Shown here: positions 18,042 to 26,892 of the stretch, piece by piece
Layout: each line of letters opens with the position of its first letter
Position numbering within the stretch: position 1 is the stretch's first letter
Source: Paenibacillus tundrae
Lineage (GTDB): Bacteria > Bacillota > Bacilli > Paenibacillales > Paenibacillaceae
Reading direction: 5' to 3'
Assembly (NCBI RefSeq): GCF_030812775.1
Contig: NZ_JAUSTI010000010.1
Span: 62,001 to 126,000, forward strand
Length of the DNA: 64,000 nucleotides
Position numbers and translations under genes: made by a program
The notes under the pieces: generated by a model
What the model was told of the DNA's origin: nothing
The model's input: only the letters and a program-made list of their open reading frames with translations
The model's database searches: none

Positions 18042-18215
18042 ATGAATCAAGAGGTATTGGAACGTCGCAGTGAGTTGCTCAAGAAGAACATTCACCAAAT
18101 GCTCGTTCAAGACAATCAGCACGGGATCAGCCGCCAGGATAACATGTTTTTGCAGCAGATGATTAAAGAGCTGCATCAGACTTCACATGAACTGAATAAC
18201 GCCCGTACGGAGTAG
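18042..18215 (+). CDS. Small helical protein of unknown function
   Basis: A 57-residue charged, predominantly helical protein with many Gln, Asn and His residues. I do not recognise a family; it lacks the Spo0E signature. The ATG at 18042 is taken with AAGGAG 13 bases upstream, a slightly long spacing; the frame is open from 18018. It is monocistronic and followed by a strong terminator. Confidence 0.6.
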   Translation: MNQEVLERRSELLKKNIHQMLVQDNQHGISRQDNMFLQQMIKELHQTSHELNNARTE

Positions 18216-18328
18216 TTTCCGTACAATCTCGTACGATTCAAGTTCAGTAACTTGATCCGTAGAGTCTGCACTTGCAATTGAATAAAGCAGGCTAATGTAC
18301 GATTTATCCCCTGACGAAAATGAAAATG

Positions 18329-18365
18329 GCGCTATCTCCGACTAGATCGGAGATAGCGCTTTGGC
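18329..18365. terminator. Strong bidirectional terminator
   Basis: GCGCTATCTCCGA (18329-18341) pairs perfectly with TCGGAGATAGCGC (18347-18359). It lies between the convergent small gene and the GGDEF/HD-GYP gene. Confidence 0.75.
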
Positions 18366-18399
18366 GTTTTAGGACAAGTATGCTTTTATTCTAAGCGTG

Positions 18400-20232
18400 T
18401 TAGAACAGCGGTTGTTGCTTGTTTCGCTTCTCAATATAACCGATGAATATCTCCGTAAGCTCTGGGTCGAATTGTGAGCCTGAGCAGCGACGTAGCTCGT
18501 TGATTGCTTCAAGTAAGTTTTTCGTTTTCTGATATGGCCGCTCTGTAGTCATCGCGTCAAATGAATCAATAACCGTGAGCATACGGCATAATCGAGGGAT
18601 CTCTTTTCCTTTTAACCCATAAGGGTAACCTTGTCCATCATACCGTTCATGATGTAATTCGATATAAGGGATGAGATCATTAAAGCGTTCGTTCGTCATG
18701 ACCATTTTTTTGCCCCAAGTAACATGTCCCTTAATGGTTTCCCATTCTTCACACGTGAGTGTGTCCTTCTTGTTCAGAATAGACCACGGAATCTCCAGCT
18801 TACCAATATCATGGATCAGTGCTCCCAGCACAAAAAGGCGTTTCTCCGCATTATCCAGCTCCAGTATTTCACTCATGTCCAAAGCGTATTTGTATACTCT
18901 CTTCGAATGTTTGAACGTATCGATATCCTTGTATCTGAAAAGATTAAGCTGCTGCTCAATATCACGTACATCCTGTACGAGATCGATCTCATGCTCCATA
19001 CCTTCGTTAATACCATGGCGATGCACATTGTTTTTCCCTTGCTTTTTGGCATAATAGAGTGCTTTATCCGCCTGATCCACAAGCTGAGACTTGTTATACA
19101 TATCCACCTGATAAGGAGCAACACCAGCAGAGAACGAAAGGCAGCCATGAGGGAATACCTCGACACCTTCAAACGGTGTATCGTTTAGCTGTTTGCGGAG
19201 CTTATTCATGAACGTATATGCGTCGTCTAGCTCCATACCGGGCATGAGCAAGGTGAATTCTTCTCCTCCATATCGAAAAGCGGTAACAGCTGTGTTCTCC
19301 GTCCGTTGAATGAGAAATTCACCGAAAAAAGCGAGCAGGCTATCGCCTTGTAGATGACCGAATCGGTCATTATACTTTTTGAAATCATCAATATCGATAA
19401 GCCCTAGCGAGAGTGGGGTTCCTAGTCTACGAGCTTCACTCAGTTCATTTTCTAGCATCGTCTCAAAATAACTGTGATTAAACAGTTTGGTGCGTTGATC
19501 CGTATTAGCTTTCTCCTCAATACTCTGATACATCACGAATAGTTGTTTGAATGCGTGGGACAGCAAAATGCTCAGACTCAGATAGAGAATCAGCCCAAGT
19601 ACGCCGTTGTGTACAACGAGAATTGTCAGAACAAGGGCTAGAATCAACGTACAGAGATAAACCAAGAGCGATTCGGTCACGAATGCACGCTTCATTTGTT
19701 GTAGTGCATCTTTCGTAGAGAAGTGGAAGAACAGGCCCAGTGTCATTGTATTAATGATGAAGTAGACAGCGAGTGCTGCAAAATAAGGTAATAAATTATA
19801 CCCATTGATCTCTCCGGGCTGTCCACCTGTCCATTCGAATATGAAGGAGGCTCCAGCGATCATTAAGGTATATATGCTGAAATTGACGATGTGTTTCCAC
19901 CAGGTTAAATTACGCTCCTTGATCAAGAGGATGAGGGAAACGGGCAGTAACACGGATAGGCTGAACGCCCCGCCAAACATGAAGATGCAGGCAAGATACA
20001 CAGAAGAGTCCATCGATTGCTGATTGCCTTTGGGGGGAATCTGAAACGTGAAATAATCCAGAATCAATGCTGCTCCCAACATGGTATATACCATGACCCA
20101 TCCATCGGTGGACAAGCTAAGATAAGACCACTTATTCATGTAGAGAAAAACGCCGATGCCCGTGCAACTTAGCAAAATTACATATATCTGGCTTCGGTCT
20201 GCTTTATGGATAAGGTTACGAATAAAGTTCAT
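18400..20232 (-). CDS. Membrane GGDEF and HD-GYP bifunctional c-di-GMP protein
   Basis: A 610-residue protein with about seven N-terminal transmembrane helices (to about 225), a GGDEF domain with intact active site RYGGEEF and metal site DIDDFKKYNDRFGH, and a C-terminal HD-GYP domain with HDIGK and HHERYDGQGYP. Both synthesis and breakdown of c-di-GMP therefore look possible. The product-inhibition RxxD site is absent; NTAV occupies that position. The ATG at 20232 follows CAGGAGATT. It lies downstream of the DUF5317 gene pair but is separated by a terminator. Confidence 0.9.
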   Translation of the reverse strand: MNFIRNLIHKADRSQIYVILLSCTGIGVFLYMNKWSYLSLSTDGWVMVYTMLGAALILDYFTFQIPPKGNQQSMDSSVYLACIFMFGGAFSLSVLLPVSLILLIKERNLTWWKHIVNFSIYTLMIAGASFIFEWTGGQPGEINGYNLLPYFAALAVYFIINTMTLGLFFHFSTKDALQQMKRAFVTESLLVYLCTLILALVLTILVVHNGVLGLILYLSLSILLSHAFKQLFVMYQSIEEKANTDQRTKLFNHSYFETMLENELSEARRLGTPLSLGLIDIDDFKKYNDRFGHLQGDSLLAFFGEFLIQRTENTAVTAFRYGGEEFTLLMPGMELDDAYTFMNKLRKQLNDTPFEGVEVFPHGCLSFSAGVAPYQVDMYNKSQLVDQADKALYYAKKQGKNNVHRHGINEGMEHEIDLVQDVRDIEQQLNLFRYKDIDTFKHSKRVYKYALDMSEILELDNAEKRLFVLGALIHDIGKLEIPWSILNKKDTLTCEEWETIKGHVTWGKKMVMTNERFNDLIPYIELHHERYDGQGYPYGLKGKEIPRLCRMLTVIDSFDAMTTERPYQKTKNLLEAINELRRCSGSQFDPELTEIFIGYIEKRNKQQPLF

Positions 20233-20384
20233 AAATAATCTCCTGGTTAGGGCATATCTTAAATCTCGCATACAGAGTTCAAAGACACGACCTGGTTTAG
20301 TCTGCTCTTGGTGTAAAAGAATAATAGCATCTTATACTATATCGATGTATAACATAACAAGTTGCTCACCAAAAATCCAGAAAG

Positions 20385-20411
20385 AAAAAACAGGCCGCAG
20401 GCAGCCTGTTT
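20385..20411 (-). terminator. Terminator after the DUF5317 gene pair
   Basis: On the minus strand AAACAGGC (20411-20404) pairs with GCCTGTTT (20395-20388), followed by TTTC. It separates the DUF5317 pair from the GGDEF/HD-GYP gene. Confidence 0.75.
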
Positions 20412-20430
20412 CGTCAACGCTGATGAGGTA

Positions 20431-20535
20431 CTAGCCTCCCAACTTGTATCCCGAAGTTAATGCAACAACAACCGAAGCAACGATAATGGCGTTGATGACA
20501 AGGCGGGAATATTTAATGCCTTCGAATTTTTTCAT
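20431..20535 (-). CDS. 34-residue single-pass membrane peptide
   Basis: The frame encodes MKKFEGIKYSRLVINAIIVA followed by SVVVALTSGYKLGG: a basic N-terminus, one hydrophobic helix and a short polar end. Its ATG overlaps the TGA of the DUF5317 gene as ATGA, and AGGGAGGTC stands 6 bases before the ATG, so translational coupling is strongly suggested. It is too short for ordinary gene finding. No family is recognised; a partner role for the DUF5317 membrane protein is an inference. Confidence 0.7.
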   Translation of the reverse strand: MKKFEGIKYSRLVINAIIVASVVVALTSGYKLGG

Positions 20536-21164
20536 GGAAAAGACCTCCCTTCCTTGGAGTCTACCGTTAGTTCATCGGATTTCACGGATGCTCGAACGGA
20601 TGCAGTCTTGCGATGACGTGGAACCATCATGCTCTGAATAAACAGGAATATACCGATATTCATAACCACATCCCCGATACTGATGACTTGCGTACGTGGA
20701 TAAGGGCTGGATAGTGGGATAATATCACCTAGAAAAGCCAGATGTGTAGATGCATCCATCATATGATGTTTCGAAATGGCTCCACCTTGTAGCAGCATAT
20801 CCACATAATAAGGGCCAAGCACGCTAGATGCCTCCACCGATACAGGCATACGCCCGCCATTCACGGCCATAACGACAAAGTTGAGAAATACACCAATCCA
20901 GATTAGGGTAAAACCGGTATGATTCCGGTTCAACCATAGAAAGGCAAGACCTGTGATGTAAATTAACGCAAATAGGTAACCGTTAATGGACGCAACCCAA
21001 TCCCACTTCTCCTGTACAAAAAAGATCGCGAATTGAGCAAGCAGTAGCATGGGGAAGATCCAACCACCTCGCAGCTTGAGTTCTGAGAACTGGCGGAGGC
21101 CATTGCGAATCCCACCTCGAAATAGTCCAATGATCAGGCCGATTATAATGCCGTCATATACCAT
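20532..21164 (-). CDS. DUF5317 family membrane protein
   Basis: A 210-residue integral membrane protein with about five transmembrane helices and the DUF5317 hallmark NGGRMPVS in the middle (about residue 121), followed by LLQGGAISKHHMMD. The C-terminal tail is hydrophilic. The family is common in spore-formers and its function is unknown. ATG start after AGGAG. The next gene (34 residues) overlaps its stop. Two sequences resembling Spo0A boxes lie upstream (TTTGTCGAG and GGTCGAATA on the minus strand). Confidence 0.82.
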   Translation of the reverse strand: MVYDGIIIGLIIGLFRGGIRNGLRQFSELKLRGGWIFPMLLLAQFAIFFVQEKWDWVASINGYLFALIYITGLAFLWLNRNHTGFTLIWIGVFLNFVVMAVNGGRMPVSVEASSVLGPYYVDMLLQGGAISKHHMMDASTHLAFLGDIIPLSSPYPRTQVISIGDVVMNIGIFLFIQSMMVPRHRKTASVRASVKSDELTVDSKEGRSFP

Positions 21165-21372
21165 GATTAACTCCTGTTCATGCAGAAATATGTAAGATCA
21201 ATGCGTAGTTGTGTACCTAAAATATTCGACCTTTTATTGGTAATTCCTGCAAGAAAAACGGGCTCGACAAAGGAAATTTTTTGCGGGGAATTCCACTAGT
21301 TGAAACCCCTTTAAGACCGCTGTTTTGGCGGATCTGAATAAAGTTTATTTTCACAATGCGTTTGCAGAAATA
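21165..21372 (-). other. Leader/promoter region of the DUF5317 genes
   Basis: On the minus strand this region holds TTGTCGAG and, closer to the gene, GGTCGAATATTTTAGG, both close to the Spo0A box TTTGTCRAA and spaced by about 35 bases. The intervening CTTGCAGGAATT is also suggestive of a conserved leader. No clear -35/-10 was assigned. Confidence 0.4.
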
Positions 21373-21378
21373 AAGAAA

Positions 21379-21432
21379 AACCGTTTTTACAAACCGGAGG
21401 GTCAAGTGCCATAAGGTTTCGTAAAAACGGTT
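21379..21432. terminator. Bidirectional terminator
   Basis: AACCGTTTTTAC (21379-21390) pairs with GTAAAAACGGTT (21421-21432), with A-rich and T-rich flanks on both sides. It ends the secreted-protein gene at 21483-22916. Confidence 0.7.
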
Positions 21433-21482
21433 ATTTTGTAAGTCAAAAGATGACGTTTATTGCGTGAGTGCGTACATCGAAA

Positions 21483-22916
21483 TTACTCGGATTCTCCGTT
21501 CAAGTAATTAAGGAATGGTTGATCCACCCAGAAGTTATAGCTACTGATATCTGCGTCTGGTGCCAGCTTACGGAAGCCGTCTTGAAGATCTTTTGCTTTC
21601 TCCTTCAGAGAGAAGGATTGTGCATAGTAATGACCGAGCGAGATCTTGGTATTGGCAATCACCGGATACCCATCCATAGCTGTAGCTGAGTAATAGAGCG
21701 GTTGCCACCATGAAGCGTGAATCAAGTTCGACGTATTGCCTGTGCTCTTCTTCGCATACTTCAGGATAATATCATTGAAGCGTGCTTTGTCCGCTGTCGT
21801 ATTGAACTCAAATTGAATATCATATTCTTTGGAATAGGCAATATAATTCCCGTTTTCGATCTGTGTAACTTTGTAATCCGGCGTCTCTGTAGGCTCGCCC
21901 CACTCTTTAAGATAGATGAAGGCAGAAGTCTTCGGTTGGAACTGCACATCGGCATCGATGCCTTCGCTACGCAGAAGACCGATCAGCTGTACCGCATGTT
22001 TAATATCAGAATGTCCGTAAGTTAGCGTCAATTCATCAATAAAGTTGGAATCAAAACGGCTGTCTTTCAGGTTATAACCAGTCACCAGATCATTACGCAA
22101 TGCCTGATCTACGATTTCTCTCAGTTCAGGTGCTTCAATGAGGTCGGCTGTCCGATAAGCAACGTACAATTTGGAATAGATGTCCGCATCGCCTGTACGG
22201 CCGATTTCGTTTTTGTATTTACCTTGGCTAGACAACACGCGACCAAGCAGGATGTTAGCAAAATCAGTAGTCGCTACGCCACCTTTGCGGAGGGCAGGAT
22301 ATAAACTTTCGGGAATCAAGCCGGTATCAATCGCTGCAGCCAGCTCTTGTGCAGCTAGACCTTGAACACGGTTAGGGCTAATACCGAGTTTAGCCAGTGC
22401 TTTTTTGGTTTTGGCTTCAGGATACGTGTAGGCCAATTCTTTGAAGCCGGCTGCTTTTACTGCGATAAATACAGCAGTATAGGCGCTGAGCTTGTCCTTG
22501 GCATGAACTTCGGTACCTGTAATAATGCCGTTATTGTATAAGGAAACGGCTGCATCATAAGCAGAATCACCTGACTTCAAATCCGTGAAGGCCGGAGCCT
22601 TAACTTCACTTGCTTCATCCGTGTCAGCGCTAGCTGCATCAGCTTCAATAATGGATGCGATAGCCTGAATGAAGTCACCTTTGGTCGGCTGCTGCGGCAA
22701 TTTTACCTTGTATTTCGCTTGCAGGAACTGTGCATAATCTGCTGCACTCTCTGTATAGACTGTTGGTGCTTGAGCTACGGGTCCTTTCACGGACACCGAA
22801 GGGACAGAAGCAGGAGCTGCAGATGCCGCAGAAGCGTATGAAGGCAAGCTAAGACTGCCAAGTGTAACCGGGGCAGCAAGCAAAGCCGCAAGTGTGATCT
22901 GGGTGATTTTCTTCAA
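21483..22916 (-). CDS. Secreted protein with SLH-like N-terminal region
   Basis: A 477-residue exported protein: signal peptide ending about PSYASA, an Ala/Pro/Ser linker, and a segment FTDLKSGDSAYDAAVSLYNN followed by GIITG that resembles a degenerate S-layer homology motif. A large C-terminal part I do not recognise follows (contains LTYGHSDIKHAVQLIGLLRS and HASWWQPLYYSATAMDGY). Cell-wall association is possible. The TTG at 22916 is chosen because AAGGAGG stands just upstream and the signal peptide begins there. Confidence 0.7.
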   Translation of the reverse strand: MKKITQITLAALLAAPVTLGSLSLPSYASAASAAPASVPSVSVKGPVAQAPTVYTESAADYAQFLQAKYKVKLPQQPTKGDFIQAIASIIEADAASADTDEASEVKAPAFTDLKSGDSAYDAAVSLYNNGIITGTEVHAKDKLSAYTAVFIAVKAAGFKELAYTYPEAKTKKALAKLGISPNRVQGLAAQELAAAIDTGLIPESLYPALRKGGVATTDFANILLGRVLSSQGKYKNEIGRTGDADIYSKLYVAYRTADLIEAPELREIVDQALRNDLVTGYNLKDSRFDSNFIDELTLTYGHSDIKHAVQLIGLLRSEGIDADVQFQPKTSAFIYLKEWGEPTETPDYKVTQIENGNYIAYSKEYDIQFEFNTTADKARFNDIILKYAKKSTGNTSNLIHASWWQPLYYSATAMDGYPVIANTKISLGHYYAQSFSLKEKAKDLQDGFRKLAPDADISSYNFWVDQPFLNYLNGESE

Positions 22917-23060
22917 ATGAATAGCCTCCTTAAAATGGTTGGTAAATAGCGTAGGTTTGCGATATAATTCTGACAAAACCTATGCGAATAAATAAGTTGG
23001 ATTGACTCTAGCATGGAGCGTCTCTGGATGTCAACAGAAAAAAGCTTAGTATAGAGCGCT

Positions 23061-23090
23061 TTCCACAACCCTGTGGAATGCAATTCCACA
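23061..23090. promoter_or_regulatory. Overlapping inverted repeats between divergent genes
   Basis: TGTGGAAT-GCA-ATTCCACA (23072-23090) is a perfect palindrome-type operator candidate. A further TTCCACA at 23061-23067 can pair with the same TGTGGAA, so two mutually exclusive hairpins are possible. It lies between the secreted-protein gene and the nucleoside uptake operon. Confidence 0.55.
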
Positions 23091-23127
23091 TTTATATTCT
23101 AAATGAGTGTATACGCTCAAAGATTTA

Positions 23128-23157
23128 TTGACAAGGATCGACACTTTCCGATAGGAT
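23128..23157 (+). promoter_or_regulatory. Candidate SigA promoter of the nucleoside uptake operon
   Basis: TTGACA (23128-23133), an 18-base spacer and TAGGAT (23152-23157) lie 37 bases before the lipoprotein start. Confidence 0.5.
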
Positions 23158-23193
23158 AATAAAAAAAGAATTTTGAAAAGGGGAATTTTCGAA

Positions 23194-24225
23194 ATGAAAA
23201 GAGGTTTATCGTTCGTCTTATCGATCGTTATGTTGGCTATTTTGTTGGCAGCTTGTGGAACTTCGGCTTCTAAAGACGAACAATCTGCTCAAGGTAGCGA
23301 TTCTGAAAAGTCCCTACGAATGGCTTTGGTACTTCCCGAAAAAATAGGGGTTAACCCTTTCTTTGTACAGATGGATGAAGGCTTCAAAAAAGCAGGCGAA
23401 GAGTTCAAAGTAGATACGAAGACAATCGAATCAACAGATCCGGCGGCATTCGAGCAAAATCTGCGTGCTGCTGTTGCTGAAAACTATGATCTAATTATTA
23501 CTGCGACATTCCAAGCTGAGGATGCGTTGAAGAAGGTTGCTGCTGAGAATCCAGACAAATCCTTCGCGATTGTGGATACAACTGTTGATCTGCCTAACGT
23601 TCGTAGCGTTGGTTTCCGTGAATATGAGGGAGCGTACCTGCTCGGTGCAGCTGCTGGATTGTCCACAAAGACAGATAAAGTCGGCATGATTGCTGCAATG
23701 GACGTTCCATTGATTAAGAAATATACAGAAGGCTTCAAAGCAGGTTTGGAATCCGTTAACCCGGATGCAGAATTCCTCGTAAACTACGTTGGTGGATTCA
23801 ATGACCCAGCAAAAGCAAAAGAATTGGCATTGGTGCAATTCGGCAAGGGTGCTGACTTCATCGCTGGCGCATCTGCTGTAGGTGATCTTGGCGTGTTCGA
23901 GGCTGCTAAGGAAAAAGGCTTCTACACTTCTGGACAAGATACAGACCGCACAGTTGAAGACCCAGAGCACATCGTATTGTCCCAGTTGAAATCAACCGAT
24001 ACGGTTGCTTATGAGACAGTGAAGGATTATGTAGAAGGTAATTTCAAGGCAGGCGCTGTGAACTACGGTCTGAAAGAAGACGGTGTAGGTCTGACATTTG
24101 TTACTCGTGATAGCGAATCTACGTTAAGTGATTTTGTTGGACAAGAGGTCATCGACCAAGTGAAAGCCATTAAGGATGATATCGTATCCGGTAAAATCGT
24201 TGTCAAAGATCCATTGCAACAATAG
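23194..24225 (+). CDS. BMP-family nucleoside-binding lipoprotein
   Basis: A 343-residue solute-binding lipoprotein of the BMP/PnrA (NupN) family. The signal peptide ends in the lipobox LLAAC. The domain shows the family features MALVLPEKIGVNPFFVQMDEG, SFAIVDTTVDLPNV and GAAAGLSTKTDKVGMI. It captures purine nucleosides for the ATPase and permeases encoded next. The ATG at 23194 is preceded by AAAGGGGAA. A hairpin downstream probably reduces readthrough, giving more binding protein than transporter. Confidence 0.9.
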   Translation: MKRGLSFVLSIVMLAILLAACGTSASKDEQSAQGSDSEKSLRMALVLPEKIGVNPFFVQMDEGFKKAGEEFKVDTKTIESTDPAAFEQNLRAAVAENYDLIITATFQAEDALKKVAAENPDKSFAIVDTTVDLPNVRSVGFREYEGAYLLGAAAGLSTKTDKVGMIAAMDVPLIKKYTEGFKAGLESVNPDAEFLVNYVGGFNDPAKAKELALVQFGKGADFIAGASAVGDLGVFEAAKEKGFYTSGQDTDRTVEDPEHIVLSQLKSTDTVAYETVKDYVEGNFKAGAVNYGLKEDGVGLTFVTRDSESTLSDFVGQEVIDQVKAIKDDIVSGKIVVKDPLQQ

Positions 24226-24257
24226 TCTACCGTGTTCTATGTGAATGTGTTGATTAG

Positions 24258-24285
24258 CCGGCTGCCCGTTCAGGCAGCCGGTTTT
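24258..24285 (+). terminator. Intra-operon attenuator or partial terminator
   Basis: CCGGCTGCC (24258-24266) pairs perfectly with GGCAGCCGG (24273-24281), followed by TTTTG. It lies between the binding-protein gene and the ATPase gene of the same operon. Confidence 0.75.
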
Positions 24286-24328
24286 GCTGCTATTATAATG
24301 AAGCGACTGAGAGGAGAGGACGCGAGAT

Positions 24329-25828
24329 ATGCTGCTGGAGATGGATCAGATTACGAAAAAGTACGGCGAATTTACGGCGAATCGGGATATCCGTTTTAAT
24401 TTGCGTGAAGGGGAAATCCACGCCCTCGTGGGTGAGAATGGTGCAGGTAAAACAACCTTGATGCGCATGTTGTATGGGATGGAGCAGCCGACATCAGGCA
24501 CAATTAAGGTTCGTGGACGTGAGGTAAGCTTCGCAACCCCGTCTCAAGCCATGGCTAGTGGTATTGGCATGGTACATCAGCATTTCATGCTGTTTCCTTC
24601 CTTTACGGTTGCCGAGAATATCGTCATTGGTCGTGAGCCAGCGTCTGCAGGGGTGTTTGACCGTAAACAGGCCGCTGCACAAGTGAATGAGCTAGGCAGG
24701 AAGTATGGGATGCCTGTTGATCCATGGAAAAAAGTAGCGGAGTGCCCGCTTGGTTTACAGCAGCGTGTAGAGATTTTGAAGGTGCTGCATCAGGGTGCAG
24801 ATATCATTATATTGGATGAACCTTCGGCGGTATTAACCCCGCTCGAAGTGAAGGAATTGCTGGCGAACATGAAATCGCTCGCTAAGTTAGGTAAAACATT
24901 TGTACTAATTACACACAAGCTTCAGGAAGTTATGGACGTGGCGGATCGGATTACCGTTCTTCGCGATGGACAGGTTACAGGCACGTTAGATGCCAAGGAT
25001 ACGAATATAGAAGAGTTGTCTCGGCTGATGGTTGGACGCGAGCTTGTGCGGATGAATAAACAGCCTGCAAACCCGACTGAAACCGTGCTTCAGGTAGAGG
25101 ATGTGAATCTATCAGGAGGCAAGGATCGTTCCGCGCTTCATCACATTCACATGAACATTCGGAAAGGTGAAATTGTCGGGATTGCTGGAATTTCCGGTAA
25201 TGGACAATCGGAGCTAATCCAGGTTATTGCCGGACTGCGGAAAGCGGATCGTGGTCGTGTCTTGTTGTCCGGGCAAGATACAACGAACTGGCCTGTGCGA
25301 CGCATTCGTGAACATGGACTAGCCCATATCCCTGAGGATCGTTATATGTGGGGAGCGGCTAAGGACGCTAGTGTTCGCGAAAATGGATTGATGGGACACC
25401 ACCATAAGCTGCAATCACGCGGTATCATCAAAGCGAAGGCAGCTCGAACGATGGTTGAGAACTGGATCAAGCAATTCAGCATTAAGACCGGTTCTGCGGA
25501 GACGAAAGCGCAGTTCCTATCTGGTGGTAATTTACAGAAGCTGATTGCTGCGCGAGAGTTTGCTCAAGATACTCCGTTTCTCATTGCTGCTGAGCCTACG
25601 CGGGGTGTAGATATCGGCGCTATGGAGACAATTCATGCTGAATTGCTGCGTAAGCGCAATGAGGGTGCAGGAATTCTATTAGTATCTTCTGAGTTATCTG
25701 AGATTTTGCAATTGTCTGACCGTATTCTGGTGATGTATGAAGGCGAGATTGCTGGAGAGCTGCAGGCAGATGAAGCGACGGAAGAACAGATCAGCTTGTT
25801 AATGGCAGGAGGGAAAGAGCGGGTATGA
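24329..25828 (+). CDS. nupO: Nucleoside ABC transporter ATPase (tandem ABC domains)
   Basis: A 499-residue protein with two ABC domains, typical of nucleoside/sugar importers (NupO/YufO). The first has Walker A GENGAGKTT, LSGG-like CPLGLQQRVEIL and DEPSAVLTP. The second has GISGNGQSE in place of a canonical Walker A, FLSGGNLQKLIAA and EPTRGVDIG. One degenerate site is usual for this class. ATG start; its stop overlaps the next ATG by four bases. Confidence 0.9.
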   Translation: MLLEMDQITKKYGEFTANRDIRFNLREGEIHALVGENGAGKTTLMRMLYGMEQPTSGTIKVRGREVSFATPSQAMASGIGMVHQHFMLFPSFTVAENIVIGREPASAGVFDRKQAAAQVNELGRKYGMPVDPWKKVAECPLGLQQRVEILKVLHQGADIIILDEPSAVLTPLEVKELLANMKSLAKLGKTFVLITHKLQEVMDVADRITVLRDGQVTGTLDAKDTNIEELSRLMVGRELVRMNKQPANPTETVLQVEDVNLSGGKDRSALHHIHMNIRKGEIVGIAGISGNGQSELIQVIAGLRKADRGRVLLSGQDTTNWPVRRIREHGLAHIPEDRYMWGAAKDASVRENGLMGHHHKLQSRGIIKAKAARTMVENWIKQFSIKTGSAETKAQFLSGGNLQKLIAAREFAQDTPFLIAAEPTRGVDIGAMETIHAELLRKRNEGAGILLVSSELSEILQLSDRILVMYEGEIAGELQADEATEEQISLLMAGGKERV

Positions 25829-26892
25829 ATCGGGTAAAGGAAAGTCTTCGTGGGCTCGTACAGCCGCTGCTTGCTGTATTGATTGGTCTGCTGGCAGGCG
25901 CTATCGCCATTATGGTTGTTGGCGGGTCTGTGGTCGATACGTATGCGGAGATGTGGAAAGGAGCCTTCGGGAACTTCTACTTCTTCACTAATACATTGGC
26001 TCGTTCTACGCCGATTATCTTAGCAGGACTTGGCGTGGCGCTGGCGTTCCGTGCGGGATTCTTCAATATGGGTGCAGAAGGTCAGATGATTCTAGGTGGA
26101 CTTAGTGCGGCGCTAACGGCGCTCTATCTGCCAGGGCCGGGTTGGTTCGTGTGTATAGCCGCCATTGTGGCAGGCATTATTGCCGGAGGCATCTGGTCTT
26201 TATTTGCAGGCTGGCTTGATGCACGGTTTGGCATGAATCTATTAATCACGACATTACTATTAAACTATATTGCCATTAACTTCGGCGGGTATATGGTATC
26301 CTATCCGTTTAAAGATACAACGGGTTCTGCCGCCATGGCGCAGACGCCAATGATTGATCAGACGGTATGGCTACCGAAGCTATTTCAAGGAATGAGCTTA
26401 CATGCTGGTTTTATTATCGCCATCGTGGCTGCCATTCTCATCTATTGGTTCACGCACAAAACGGTCACGGGTTATGAGATTCGTATGTTAGGCAGCAACC
26501 CTTCGTTCGCTACGTATGGTGGTGTTCGCCGTATTCGGATGATGATGCTATCCATGATTATTAGTGGTGGACTTGCTGGGCTTGCTGGAGCGGGGGAAGT
26601 GCTCGGTACCCAGTACCGTTTCCTTGATGGTTCATTGTCGTCAGCTAGTTATGCTTGGAGTGGCATTATGGCAACATTACTTGCTCGCTCACATCCGCTT
26701 GGTACAGCTGTAGCAGCCGTATTGCTCGCTGCACTACAGACTGGAGCGATGGGCATGGAACGGAATACGGATGTTCCACTGGAAGTGGGCAGTGTAATCC
26801 AGGCTGTATTAACATTATTTGTATCGGCTCAGATTGGATATTCATTCCTGAAGCGGAGAAAGGAGAAAAAGTCCAATGCAACAACTGTTTGA
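25825..26892 (+). CDS. nupP: Nucleoside ABC transporter permease 1
   Basis: A 355-residue permease of the BPD_transp_2 family with about nine or ten transmembrane helices. Characteristic motifs are GVALAFRAGFFNMGAEGQM and GYEIRMLGSNPSFATYGG. It pairs with the permease encoded next. It overlaps the ATPase gene by four bases and the next gene by 17, which fits a tightly coupled operon. Confidence 0.9.
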   Translation: MNRVKESLRGLVQPLLAVLIGLLAGAIAIMVVGGSVVDTYAEMWKGAFGNFYFFTNTLARSTPIILAGLGVALAFRAGFFNMGAEGQMILGGLSAALTALYLPGPGWFVCIAAIVAGIIAGGIWSLFAGWLDARFGMNLLITTLLLNYIAINFGGYMVSYPFKDTTGSAAMAQTPMIDQTVWLPKLFQGMSLHAGFIIAIVAAILIYWFTHKTVTGYEIRMLGSNPSFATYGGVRRIRMMMLSMIISGGLAGLAGAGEVLGTQYRFLDGSLSSASYAWSGIMATLLARSHPLGTAVAAVLLAALQTGAMGMERNTDVPLEVGSVIQAVLTLFVSAQIGYSFLKRRKEKKSNATTV

